Of a stretch of 64,000 bases of DNA, positions 44,601-56,518 are shown piece by piece. Positions within the stretch are counted from its first letter, which is position 1, and each line of letters opens with the position of its first letter. The stretch covers positions 52,942,231 to 53,006,230 of the forward strand of contig OZ035962.1 in assembly GCA_964034945.1 (NCBI GenBank), in the 5' to 3' direction. The DNA comes from Chrysopilus asiliformis (taxonomy: Eukaryota; Arthropoda; Insecta; Diptera; Rhagionidae). The notes beneath the pieces are model-generated. The model ran no database searches. It saw nothing but the letters and a program-made list of their open reading frames with translations, and had not been told where the DNA came from. The position numbers and the translations under genes are program-made.

Positions 44601-46694
44601 GAACGTGATGAAAAGATCTGGACGTCCATACTTACGAACATATGTCAGAGCATCCTGAGCATATTCGTGCATGTGTCTTGGACTTCCAGTATACGAAGCC
44701 GGAAGTATAACCTTTTGTCCAATGTCAGTAACTGTTCCATCATTCGCAATTGCATCTCGCAAATGAATATACTGTTCGACTGGAAGTTTCGATTGATTGT
44801 AGCGAATGTAATTCAGTCGTTCGCTTTCGACTTTAGCGTACATATCAACGATGAATTGTTGGAAAAGTTGACGACACTTCAGGATGTGGTTAGATTGTTG
44901 TGCTCGAATCATGATACGATATGCATAAAAATCCATACAACTGATTTTTTTCGTTGTCGTAGTACCTGTGGCGGGATCAGTTTGATACAATTCGAGATGA
45001 TATCCATCTTCTCCACGCGGAAACAGTATGGGATATTGAAGTGCATCGTACGATCGGTGTGTTTCAGCAACACGTTGCTTGGTTTGATCTCGTCTGCTTA
45101 TAACAATATCTCGCCGGTTAATCTCTGTTCCGACAATTACAGCTGCTACTTCAGGGACCGTTGGAGCATTGAAGCGTCTTTCATGCTCATTCAACGGCGT
45201 TTTATCTGCCCTGATAATGACTTTAAAGTCATCTGCTCTTACATTTTCTAATGCGGATTTGAAATCTCGGACCAAACAGTTGTGCTCGTGGAATAATGCT
45301 CGCAATTCAGCAATAATTTTCCGATCTGTTGTTACACTAAATGCACATCGTCGATCAATCTCTTCCTCGACATTGTCCATGAAATATATTTGCAAAAACT
45401 GTGCATCTTCTTCGGGCGCAGGAAGAAGTGAACCAATCTGATGATACACTTGTCCTTGGACTTTGAATGTTGGCATGAAATTACCATATTTCACAATATC
45501 CGTCGCTCCAAACGATGTCATTTGAAAGCATGAGTTGTATTTCCGAATATGTTGTAGAAAATGTTTGGACTCCCGATTAGCTCCAGCCACATAAGTTGAA
45601 AGTGGTTCTGGTGGCTCAGCCAGTGGTGGCAAATTGACTTTGCCATTGGAGCAACACATGCCAGGCGTTTCTCTTTGAAATTTCTTAGCGCCACAATGAG
45701 AGCACAAATTAGTCATTTTACCAATGACAACATGGCAATTACTACTGTAATCGTAGTCTTTATCGTAATTGAACGCCGCTTTCTTTAGATCGATTCTCGT
45801 TCTTGATTGACTGCGCCGTGAGCGTTCAGTTTCCCGGCGCGCGTCCCGCTCTTCAGATGTTTCAGCAGCTCTTGAAGTAGAGGCTCTGATCCGGTCAGTT
45901 TCCCGACGTGAATCTCGCTCTTCAGATGTTTGAGCAGCTCTTGAAGTAGAGGCTCTGATCCGCTCAGTTTCTTGGCGTGCGTCTTGCTTTTCAGATGTTT
46001 CAGCAGCTCTTGAAGTAGAGGCTCTGATCCGGTCAGTTTCCCAACGTGCGTTTCGCTCCTCAGATGTTACAGCAGCTCTTGAAGTAGAGGCTCTGATCCG
46101 GTCAGTTTCCCGACGTGCGTCTCGTTCTTCAGATGTTTGAGCAGCTCTTGAAGTAGAGGCTCTGATCCGGTCAGTTTCCCGACGTGCGTCTCGTTCTTCA
46201 GATGTTTGAGCAGCTCTTGAAGTAGAGGCTCTAATCCGCTCAGTTTCTTGGCGTGCGTCTTGCTTTTCAGATGTTTCAGCAGCTCTTGAAGTAGAGGCTC
46301 TGATCCGGTCAGTTTCCTGACGTGCGTCTTGCTTTTCAGATGTTTCAGCAGCTCTTGAAGTAGAGGCTCTGATCCGGTCAGTTTCCTGACGTGCGTTTCG
46401 CTCTTCAGATGTTTCAGCAGCTCTTGAAGTAGAGGTTCTGATCCGGTCAGTTTCCTGACGTGCGTTTCGCTCTTCAGATGTTTCAGCAGCTCTTGAAGTA
46501 GAGGCTCTGATCCGGTCACTTTCCCGACGTGCGTCCCGCTCTTCAGATGTTTGAGCAGCTCTTGAAGTAGAGGCTCTAATCCGCTCAGTTTCTTGGCGTG
46601 TGTCTCGCTCTTCAGATGTTTCAGCAGATCTATTGGCTAACGATTGCCGCGTATGTCTGGTTGATCTTCCAATGTTTGCTTTTTTGAATGGCAT
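41627..46694 (-). CDS. Helitron A Rep/helicase (RepHel), one frameshift near the C terminus
   Basis: The main frame is 46694-41934 (1586 aa). Residues about 23-300 are about twelve 23-residue tandem repeats rich in Arg, Glu and Ser (RIRASTSRAAETSEERDA). A Cys/His cluster (CSHCGAKKF...CC, about 328-345) follows. The Rep nuclease has the HUH motif in GLPHAHILIWL (about 765) and paired tyrosines in KYMCKYVNKG (about 906). The Pif1-type helicase has DAPGGTGKT (about 1261), IIWDECTMAHK (about 1342) and LAGDFRQTLPVI. At an A6 run near 41960 the frame is lost by one base. Motif VI (TINKAQGQSL, VACSRVG) continues in the next frame to 41627. The protein would nick and unwind DNA for rolling-circle transposition. 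Apart from the one-base slip all hallmarks are intact, so it may be an active-type copy or carry an assembly error. Confidence 0.92.
45800..46640 (-). repeat. Coding minisatellite, 69-bp unit, about 12 copies
   Basis: Tandem 69-bp units (CAGCTCTTGAAGTAGAGGCT on the plus strand) encode the 23-residue repeats at the N terminus of the Helitron A protein. Because 69 is divisible by 3, other frames also stay open (for example 46519-46067); these are shadows. Units differ by a few bases, with at least three subtypes (EERD, EERN, EKQD) in mixed order. Confidence 0.93.
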
Positions 46695-47341
46695 TTCAAA
46701 TAATTTCCGTTACTTAATTTCCAGTGCTTAATGTTCGTTGACGATGCCTTAATTGTCATGAAAAATTAAAATCTTTATTATTTACTTTTTCCTTTGATTT
46801 TCTGATTTCCTTGATGTTCCAATTTCTGCTTTTACTCTTATTCACTTCCTCACTATAACCTTTTTTTATTTGTCTGCTTTTCTCCGTGCTAAATGTTACT
46901 TTTCTCACTTCTACAATTTTTACAGGTAATTTCCTTCACCTTCAAAAATCACTTTCACAATTTTCTACTTTTTGTTGTAACCTAGTCGACTGACTTTTAA
47001 CAACTGATTTATTACTCCTTGGTTCTCTAGTATTTATATCCTCCTAGCGCCTTTGTTATTTCACAATCGGTATATTAGTAACATATGTTGTTTGTGGCTC
47101 CGCCCATTTCTGCCGAAAAGTTGAAAAAGTAATCTGGAAAAACCAAGCAAGCTGCAATCGACTTTCGATTTAATCGTCATTAATAATCGATTAATCGATC
47201 AACACATGTTTGATAATACCCCAGATGGAAATGAAGCTTATAAAAAGTCCTAAGCGTATGGATGGTATTCGACAAAAACAACGCATGGACAACAAAAATT
47301 CCAAAAATTGTACCTAGTTTTTATTAAAAGAAAGTATTTTT
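46695..47341. other. Upstream flank of Helitron A
   Basis: T/C-rich, presumably 5' UTR and the 5' end of Helitron A, but I could not place a TC terminus. A segment at about 47190-47320 (GATAATACCCCAGATGGAAA, GACAAAAACAACGCAT) is shared with 29215-29340 inside Helitron B. Confidence 0.5.
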
Positions 47342-47700
47342 TCTATATTATAATAAAATGGATGTTGGTATGTATGTAGGTATATCAGATTAATAAACTC
47401 AAAAACTACTCGACCGATTTTTATGCGGTTTTTGATGATCCGCGCACAATGATCTGCGTTGCGAGGTGCAGATTTTTAGCTATGTTAGATTTTAAAAATT
47501 CGATACGGAAGGTCTTGTAAGATTAACGCAAATATCCTTGTTCCAAGTTTTTCCGGAAAAATTGACAATATGAGGTTTTCGGGGTCGCTGATTACGAATC
47601 TGGCGTTGGAATTTCAAAATTCGAAACGGAAGGTCCTGTAAGGATAACACAAATGTCCTTTTTATAATTTTTTGTTGGGAAAACGGGGCACTATGCGGCC
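47342..47700 (+). mobile_element. HINE-1, 3'-truncated copy
   Basis: Starts TCTATATTATAATAAAATGG, then ACTACTCGACCGATTTTTAT and two 122-bp units. The CTAG tail is absent. The head microsatellite is degenerate (TGTATGTAGG). Confidence 0.75.
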
Positions 47701-48608
47701 AATAGGTCTTGTGAGCGGACATAATTTAAAAAATGTGACTTTTAAATTTGTCAAAACGATAGATTGTAGGTGCTGTAGAACCGTTTGAAGTTATTCGATA
47801 TTTTATCAAATATTGGTACTTCAAATGTCCAAAAACAAAACTCGAAATAGATTTATTGATTTTCAATATTTTTTATGAACTTTAAAAAGTTACCATTTCC
47901 TTATATTTCCACCTAAACTTACAAACTATTAGAATTAGCTTTAAAATGGGGAAAAAAGAAACCAGATATGTTGATTTTTGGCTTAGTTGTGATATATTTT
48001 GTAAAGTACATAATTTTTCATAAAAAAAATTGTATAAATGTTGAAAATCAACAATGGCCGCTAAGCGACGTTAAGCTGAAACCTTTTTTACCTGATAGAA
48101 GACACATTTTGACACCTAAAAAACCATATGGGATGTTGCGGAAATGTACGCGGAAAATACAGTAAACAATATTAAAATCATGGTTGGAGCTATTTTTTTA
48201 CCAGACAAAACTGATTTTGACTGAATTATAAATTATAGTTTTATTTATTTTAAATATATTTGAGGACTAAAAATTGTTTTTTATTTTGGTAAAAACTTAT
48301 TAAGAGAAACCAATAAAAAAAATTTAATTGGTATTTTTAGATAAGGGAAATTATAAACCCAGATTAATAACATTATTTTATTGCTCCGACTTAAAAATTT
48401 ACCTGCAACATATGGCGATTATAAAATAGTTAATCAAGGATATTTTTGGGTAAATCCTATTGGTAATTAACACAATAAATTAAGTCCTAGGAATTATGGG
48501 TGCAATTAAGCTCCAATTAGTGATCAGTAATAAGTAATTAATTAGGGATCAGTACTGACTGGGGGTGACTCACGTAATCACTTATCTTCAGGTAGAACCT
48601 TTATCATT
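47701..48608. other. Intronic stretch without recognised features
   Basis: AT-rich sequence without a credible coding frame, RNA gene or repeat boundary. A short frame at 47968-48165 has no recognisable features. Confidence 0.45.
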
Positions 48609-49188
48609 TTTATACCCGTATGGTGAAACCAAAGGGTATATTAACTTTGCCTTACCGTTTGTAACGCCAAGATCCCGTCATCACACAAAAAAATGAATTA
48701 CACCAGTGTGTTTAGAATGATGAAAAAAGTTGAATTTAGCATGTCCGTCCGTCTGTCCGTCCGTCTGTCCGTCCGTCTGTCCGTCCGTCCGTCTGTCTGT
48801 CTGTGGCGCGGATTGCGGGCGCACGGATTGAGCTACAGACTTGAAATTTTGCACAGGTCCGTTTTTCGTAAAATGCGAGGCTAAGTTCGTTAATGGGCAA
48901 ATATGGATCATTAGGGGGGGGGGGGGGGGGTACCCCTCATAGGAACGAAAATATTTTTCGCGAATATCTCAAAAACTGTGCATCCTATCAAAAAAGTGCA
49001 AGAACAAAAGTTATTTAGAATATTATTCTACATAAAACTCCCATACATCAAAATCCGATTGGAACAAGTTTTAAAAAAATCTTATTGGAAAATTTGAATT
49101 CAAATGAAATTTTTATACGCCGTTCAATTAAATCACCATACGGGTTTTCAATAATTGCCAGATTGGCAATTATAGCTTTTGTTATGTT
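48609..49188 (-). mobile_element. HINE-2 copy, minus orientation
   Basis: TTTATACCCGTATGGTGAAA at the left and TAGCTTTTGTTATGTT at the right are the two ends in reverse orientation. The microsatellite (GTCCGTCTG)n is at 48743-48803, and a G-rich homopolymer at 48915-48930 replaces the usual shorter G run. Confidence 0.78.
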
Positions 49189-49436
49189 TTGGTCTAGGAC
49201 TACTCAGTCCATTTCTAATCTTTTTACCGGCACCTAGTGCCGTCTATTATTTGCTAATTCAGTTGTTTTTCTGCTTGGGTATCCCTTACTGGGTTCTAGC
49301 AACCCTCTGGAGTACTTTTTGGCGATATGAATATTTTGAAAATTTTTAAGTTTGGGTTTTTGTTATTTTTTTCCTTATAATTCACTTTATTTTGTTCCAA
49401 TGTTGTGCATGACCTTTACGCTTTATTTCGATAGCG

Positions 49437-50265
49437 AAAAAGCTGCTCCTGAGAACGCGGATCATTTTGGGAAAAACCGCATAAAAATCGGTCCAGTAGT
49501 TTTTGAGTCTATTAATCTCATACATACATCTATACCAACATCCATTTTCTTACACATGGATTTAGAATGCCAAAAAACCAACTTAAAAAAACTTGAAAAT
49601 CAACGTAATCCTTACAGGACCTTTCGTTAGTGTTATTGAAACTGAAACGCCAGATTCGTAATCAGCGACCCTGAAAACCCCTTAATACCAATTTTTTCGG
49701 GAAACACGGGAAAAAGAACATTTGCGTTATCCTTACAGGACCTCCCGTTTCGAATTTTTCAAAATCTAATACCGGATTCGTGATCAGCGAACCCAAAAAC
49801 CCCCTTATGCCGATTTTTCCGGAGAAAAAAGGGAAAAAGGATATTTATCCTTACAGGACCTTCCGTTTCGAATTTTGAAAATCTAATACCGAATTCGTGA
49901 TCAGCGATCCCAAAAACCCCATAATGCCGATTTTCCCCGGTAAAAATGGAAAAAAGGATATTTTCGTTATCCTTACAGGATCTTCCGTTTCGAATTATAA
50001 AATTCCAACAGCAGAGCCGTGATCAGCGACCCCAAAAACCCCATAATGCAAATTTTTCCGGGGAGAAATGGGAAAAAGGATATTTTCATTATCCTTACAG
50101 GACCTTCCGTTTCGAATTTTGAAAATCTAATACCGGATTCGTGATCAGCGACCCCAAAAACCCTATAATGCAAATTTTTCCGGGGAGAAATGGGAAAAAG
50201 GATATTTTCATTATCCTTACAGGACCTTCCGTTTCGAATTTTGAAAATCTAATACCGGATTCGTG
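49437..50265 (-). mobile_element. Two adjacent HINE-1 fragments
   Basis: A head fragment (49437-49562: GCTGCTCCTGAGAACGCGG to CAACATCCATTTT) is followed by a tail-plus-array fragment (about 49565-50265: AGAATGCCAAAAAACC, then about six 122-bp units). Their order shows they come from two copies. The right one is cut off by the inverted-repeat element at 50266. Confidence 0.8.
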
Positions 50266-50972
50266 AATATTTAATTTTTCGTTGATGGTCTAAAGACAAC
50301 TTTTGTAGAGGATAACTAGACGAACATCTAATTCTCACGAAGTTTTGACCTACGTTTATAATGCTGTTCCATCGCATGCAGGATATACTGTTTTTGTTGC
50401 TCCTGGTGCGTTATAAACAAATATCAATGCAAAGCTATTCGAAAGCAAAATTCATTGAATATTTAACAAAAAATTATGAATTTCAAGAAAAAAATTTAAA
50501 AAAAATTCCATTAAATTTTGTATTTTAAAAATGTTTTATAAAAAATAAGAATATCGGAAAAACCTAAAAAAAATTATACTTTTGAATACTTAGGAAAAAT
50601 CTGACCAGTACAAAATCCGTTTCAGACAAAAAATTTAGGATCTCCATAAATCTGTCTGTTTGTCGGTCTGTATGTATGTCGTATATCTTTAGATCGGCTT
50701 AATTTTTTTAAAATAAATCTACATTTCATTCTCTAGAACATAGGCTTTCCAGAAGAAATTTTCCACCCTTTAGAAAGTGCAAAAAATACATTTAAAAAAA
50801 ATAATTCATGAAAATGTTCTTAAAAAATTGCTGTTTTGGGACCAAAAAAGCATTAAATTTCAACCGTAGGTCAAAACTTCGTGAGAATTAGATGTTCGTC
50901 TAGTTATCCTCTACAAAAGTTGTCTTTAGACCTATCCTCTACAAAAGTTGTCTTTAGAAAAATTAAATATTA
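50266..50972. mobile_element. Inverted-repeat element 3 (about 707 bp)
   Basis: The arms are AATATTTAATTTTTC, then TCTAAAGACAACTTTTGTAG, AGGATAACTAGACGAACATC and TTCGTGAGAATTAGATG in the complementary right arm, about 100 bp in all. The block TATCCTCTACAAAAGTTGTC is duplicated at the right end (50928-50955). A short GTCT/GTAT tract sits inside (50650-50680). No transposase. It interrupts a HINE-1 array. Confidence 0.75.
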
Positions 50973-51189
50973 TAGGAGTTACGGACAGTTAAAGCGAATC
51001 ACCATTTTAAAGTCTATTTTTGAAACTTCAATGAAAAACTGGCTGGGTTTTTTCCACTAGATATTCCTACTTTTTTTTAAATCTTATTTTTTTGACCTAA
51101 ACTTCACGAAAATGGACGGGGAGCAACAAAAATTACAACTTTGCACATTTCATATATCTTGTGGGCAATCTAATATATGTATATGTATA

Positions 51190-51192
51190 TAT

Positions 51193-51259
<67 letters not shown>
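51190..51259. repeat. (AT)n microsatellite at the Gypsy C insertion site
   Basis: About 70 bp of AT repeat directly before the left LTR of Gypsy C. TATATATATATG resumes after the right LTR at 58382, so the element landed inside an AT tract and its target duplication cannot be read. Confidence 0.93.
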
Positions 51260-51263
<4 letters not shown>

Positions 51264-51492
51264 GGATAATTATATTATTCCACAATAAAACAATTAAATG
51301 TCCTGAATCAATTTTATTAGAAAATTCGCAGCTTAATAATTTCCACGTCTTTTCTCTTTTACAGTTTTTTAATAACTCCCTTTTCAATATTTTTTAATGT
51401 CAATCGTATGTCTCGTTGTTTCCTATGTTATGTTTTCGTCAGTACAGTATTAGTTCGTTAAATCAAGTAATTATCAGTTATTCATTCCTACA
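51260..51492 (-). repeat. Gypsy C 3' LTR (233 bp)
   Basis: TGTAGGATAATTATATTATT... to ...TTCATTCCTACA. The last codons and the stop of pol (51474-51492) lie within it. Confidence 0.92.
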
Positions 51493-53442
51493 TTCTCGGC
51501 CATCCCTCCATCTTCCGTCCCGGAAGATACATTCGTTACCCATTTTTTCATGTAATCTGCCACAGTCGTAGTTTTGAAAGGACCTTCATTTCCTCCAACA
51601 CGTTCCACGTCATACCTATGATTTCTCTTTTCTTTCGTAATTTGATACGGTCCTAAATACTTCGGCAAAATCTTCGTACCAACTCCAAATTGTGTTTTCT
51701 TTATAGCTACTAAATCACCAACTTGATACTTCTGCGCAGGTTTTCTCTTCTTATTATAGGTTTTCCTATTTTCCTCTTGTATTTTCAAAATTTGTTGTTT
51801 CGCATGATCTCTTACTTCGTTTCGTTCATAGTCAAAAAACTTTCTGTCTTCTTTAGATATAAGTTCAACAACATTTAAATCTTTTTTAGTTTTCATTGTA
51901 ATTCCAAACATAACTTGAAAAGGTGTTGTATCTATAGCTCTGCTATATGTAGAATTTAAACATTTCTGGACATCAAAAATATGTATATGCCATTTTGAAG
52001 GATTCTCCGCAGATAATTTTGCTAAAACGTTTATAATTACTCGGTTAATTCTTTCTACCTGACCATTTCCTCTCGGAACTCCCGTTGTTGTAAGTAAATG
52101 TACTATATTTTCTTCCGCACAAAAGTCTTTAAATTCGTTAGACGTAAAACATGCTCCTCTATCAGTAATCAGTCGTCTCGGATTTCCAAAATTTGATTGT
52201 AAAATGTTAAATTTATCCAATGTTTCTTTTGTTGATGTCGTTTTTATTGGAAAAAGCCAAGTAAATTTTGAAAATGCGTCAATTATTACCAAAATATACT
52301 TATAACTTTTGTTTGTTAACTCCATTGGTCCTATATGATCTGCATGCATTGTCTGTAACGGTTGATCTTCTTTGTCAATAGGTTGTAAAAATCCTTCTTC
52401 TTTACCACTCTTTCTATCAATAAGTATACAATGTACACAGCTTAAAAGTATTGTCTTAATACTTTCCGTCAAATGAGGAATAAAAAATTCTCTCAAAATT
52501 AATTCTTCAAGCTTCTTACCCTTAAAATGATTTTGATTGTGAAAATATCGAATTATTTCATTTTGCATACATCGAGGTACAAAAACTAATCGTCTATCAT
52601 TAATTTCCTTTAAAAGAATATCGTTTTGTAGCACAAAATCATTATGTCTTTCTTTCATCTTTAAAACTTCTTTAATAGCGTTACAATAATCATCTTGAGA
52701 TTGAATTAATTTTATCCGTCTTACTAAATCGTTGTCTACTCTAATCTCCAAAACATTTCGACTGAGTGCATCAACATGTCGCATTAAAGAATTCGTACGA
52801 TGTTGAACTTCAAAGTCATATTCTTGTAATTTCAATACATTTCGAGCCATCTTAGCTGTTAAATTATTTTTGTTAATAGTTTGAGTAAAAGCGTTACAAT
52901 CAGTAATTAATTTAAATTTGATACCCAATAAATAAACTCGAAACTTCTCTAGTGCACACATTATGGCTAAAACTTCAAGCTCATAACTACTATATTTCTC
53001 TTCAACTGGGTTTGTTTTTTTTACTAAAATAATACACGGGATACATTTTAGAGTCTTCTTGTTTTTGAAACAATATTGCACCTAAGCCCATCTTACTAGC
53101 ATCTGTATGTAATTCTGTTTCAGCCAGCGGATTGTATATTTTCAAAATTGGTTCTTCACATAAAACATTCTTTAGCAAATTAAAACATTTTTCTTGTTCA
53201 ATTTCAAATTTAAAATCATTCTCTTTTCTCAATAAATCAGATAATGGTCGTGCTATTATAGCATAATTTCTAATAAATTTTCTGAAATATCCTGTAAGTC
53301 CTAAAAATTGCTGTATTTCCTTGCAATTTTTTGGTTTAGGAAAATTCTTGACAGCTTTTGTTTTTGAAGGAGATGCTTTTATTGATCCATCACATACTAA
53401 ATATCCTAAAAATTCTACTTGTTTCTTAAGAAATTGACACTT

Positions 53443-55565
53443 GAGGCGGTGAGTAACAGAACTGCTCTTCTCCCACCATGTCGAAAATTGAGTTAATGAT
53501 AGATCCTTAAGGAAATCGTACCCCTGATTCCGAATCTACACTAAGTTTTTGTAAAAAACGTCATTTTTTTATAGGAAATTAAGATTGAAATATCAGTTTT
53601 AATTCAAAACTATCCTTATCCCAAGAGTATTTATTTTCAAAACTCTCCTTTTCGAATTATGTTTCAAAACTGCCTTTATGCAACTCACTGCGGCCTGTGA
53701 GATTTCAAAACTGCCCTTATCCAAGTGCAGACTTTCACATACACAATATTCAAACTCATCTCATTTTTGTTGTGTTTTAGATATAAGTATGCAAATAACA
53801 TTTTAAAATAATTGTTTGGCTTTCTGTATATTTAATATTGCCTACTATTTATTCCTTCTGCCTTTTATCACATTTAGCGCATGTATAAAGAAGAGCAACT
53901 AGATCAGAATTTTAGAGTTAAATATCACTTTTTTTGCAGTATTTTCATTTACAATTTCAATATTAGCTTCAAGTCTCCTGGGACTGATCAGTGCTCTACG
54001 TGCTTGGAGTTTAAATCAAGGATAGCTAAGGCATCTTCTTATTCACTAGAAAAAACTAATTTAATGATTCAAAGTCGAGTTCACAAACTTAAAGCCAGCG
54101 CTTTCTATGATTTTCTGAAAGAAAAATCAGAAGGACTGAAAACACTATCGTTTGACTGCCAAAAAAATGTGGTTTTGCCTAGAGTTCCTGACCAAGCTGC
54201 CCATTATAGCAGGCAACTATATCAATATAATTTCACTGTTTGTGTTGGTCACTCAAAAGAATTGCAGAATCGCGACATAGTAAAAATTTACACTTGGCTA
54301 GAAAATGAACGATATAAAGGTTCAAATGAAATTTCTTCAGCAATTTTTGATACCTTAAATAGTATTGATTTCTCAGGAACTAAGATCCTTCGACTTTGTG
54401 CGGATGGCTGTGCTGGCCAAAATAAAAATTCTGCTGTAATAGGGATCTTAGCTACATGGTTCAAAAATAAAGCTACTGCCACCCTTAAACAAATTCAACT
54501 GATTTTTCCAATTGTTGGACACTCATATCTTCCTCCTGATAGAGTTTTCCGCAGAATAGAAAAGGTTGTAAAACGGAAACCTCAGATAATCACTCCTCAG
54601 GAATATAAAGATATTTTCAGACAATATGGAACCGTTAAACATTTAGGAATTGACGTTCCTGTTTACGACTGGAAGTCCTCTATGAACAATACTATTAAGC
54701 AGCCAGGCCAATGGCATTTTAAATTCGCACCGTCAAAAATGATTATCTTTAAAAAATCAAAAGATGGCAATGTTCTACTTCAGGGAGAAGTACATTACAA
54801 GATAGATAATTGTGCCGCTCGATATATTTTAATATTTTAATAAAGGACAACGGTTTGAATATGTCGATCCAGAGGAACTACCTAATATAGTTCCTGTAAA
54901 GAGTGCTAAATTGGTAGATGTTGGAAAACTTTTGCGCAAACACTACGAATGCGATTGGAAGGAGCACCCAGTATTACGTCAATGTTCTTGAAAGTCAAAA
55001 ATCGCTATTAGAAGGAGAACAGGAGGACGTACCAGAAGAACATAATGAACATTTTTTTGAGGATAACGATTTATTAGTTATAAGTCAATTTCATTTTTAT
55101 AACCAAATAAAAAAAATGATTCTTAATTTGTGTTTGTAATTTTTAATTTTAATGTCTTTATTCTTCACTTAAAAGGTAAAAAACGAATAGACCTAATATT
55201 ATGTGGATATAAGATTGTTATTATATTATGTGTTTCATTTGGTGTACAAATTAATCAATATGCGGTATCGCTAATATTAAAAATTCGCTTGCAAAACTGC
55301 TCTAATCCATACTGGTTACTTACAAAACTATCTATAACTGAGATTTGCCATCAAAAGTGCCCTTATCCATATTATTTTTTTTAATATGTAATATTCCGCT
55401 TGATACTTTTTTTTGGTTCTTTGCCCAATTTAAAATCATGTCGCTATCTTCATAAAAATAAAAAGAAACCAAACAAAATCATCAAATAATCAAAAATATA
55501 AGTTTTTTCAATTTTGCCAAAAACTACCTAAGGCGGATAAGGGCAGTTTTGTTACCCAACGCCTC
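53443..55565 (+). mobile_element. Sola-like DNA transposon, 2123 bp
   Basis: Inverted termini GAGGCGGTGAGTAACAGAAC (left) and GGGCAGTTTTGTTACCCAAC followed by GCCTC (right). It is flanked by a perfect 4-bp duplication ACTT (53439-53442, 55566-55569). Excising it restores the Gypsy C RT reading exactly. Subterminal regions carry repeated TTCAAAACTGCCCTTATCC-type motifs on both sides of the gene. A 4-bp duplication plus this transposase type suggests the Sola superfamily; family placement is inference. Confidence 0.82.
53940..54840 (+). CDS. Transposase of the Sola-like element (DUF7869-type), 5' exon not resolved
   Basis: The open frame runs from an ATG at 53881, but TTTTTTTGCAG at 53929-53939 looks like a splice acceptor. 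Similarity to the family seems to start right after it, so the true N terminus probably lies in an upstream exon. Numbered from that ATG, it has a zinc-like GTDQCSTC (35-41), a first acidic residue in LSFDCQ (D92), CADGCAGQNKN (D175) and FRRIEKVV (E227), a plausible DDE triad. VGHSYLPPDR precedes the E. Family proteins are common in insects and cnidarians and carry the same D-x-C-(A/G)GQN block. The frame stops at 54840; a frameshifted continuation with DWKEHPVL reaches about 54989. It is likely just inactivated. Confidence 0.7.
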
Positions 55566-56518
55566 ACTTCTTAAAATTAATCTGTAATCCATATTCGGAA
55601 GCAGTCTTCAATACACACTTCAACTTCTCTATTCCATCAGCTTCATTTTTAGAAGGTATAATAATATCATCCATATAAATAATTACGAAACCTTTTTGCA
55701 TTAATGGTCTAAAAATATTATTAATAAAACGTTGAAAATAACTTGGTCCTATTGCTAATCCAAAAGGCATCTTCAAAAATTCAAACTGTCCATCACAGGT
55801 TACAAAACTAGTAAACCTTTGGCTATTGGTATCTACGCTTAAGTGAAAAAATCCATTTTTCAGATCAATTGTACTAAAAAATTTCGCCCCTTGTAATTTA
55901 TCTACTTGATCTTCTATAATTGGTAATGGAAAATGATCTTTAATAATTTTTTTATTAAGCCTTCTATAATCAATACAAATTCGCGGACTTCCATCTTTCT
56001 TTCGCACTATTACTACTGGACTCGCATAATCTGAATAACTTTCTCGAATTATACCATCATTTAACCATTGTTGAATTTGTTGTTCAATAATTTTTTTGTC
56101 CATCGGCGAAGTACGTCTGGGTGCGTGATAAATTGGTATGTCATCTGTCAACGTAAGTTTCATTGTCATGTCTGTCGTCTTGGTTTGGTTTGGTGTATAA
56201 TCTTTAACAATATTTACAATTAAATTCTTATAATCTAAATTATCTGGACCATCAAATGTTAATATTTCCTCTTCAATTGAAAAAATTTCTCCATCTACTT
56301 TTTCCATAAAGACTCCTGTCGAATTAATGGTTACATTTGCTAAACTCAATAATTCCCTCCCAATTATTTCAGTATTTGTTGTAAAATTTATTGGAACAAC
56401 GTGAAAGCGAGTGAAATATTTGTTACCATCTAAAATTACCTCTTCTGAAAAAATTCCATCTGTAGATATACTTTTGTTTCCAAAACCCAATAGTCTGACA
56501 TTTGAACGACACAGATTT

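Noticed and set aside
46067..46519. 150-codon frame of TGSEPLLQELLKHLKSETHVRK repeats
   Set aside because: It is the alternative frame of the 69-bp coding minisatellite of Helitron A.
47968..48165. 65-codon hydrophobic frame (MLIFGLVVIYFVKYIIF...)
   Set aside because: AT-rich DNA readily gives hydrophobic short frames; no family match, no splice context or neighbours.
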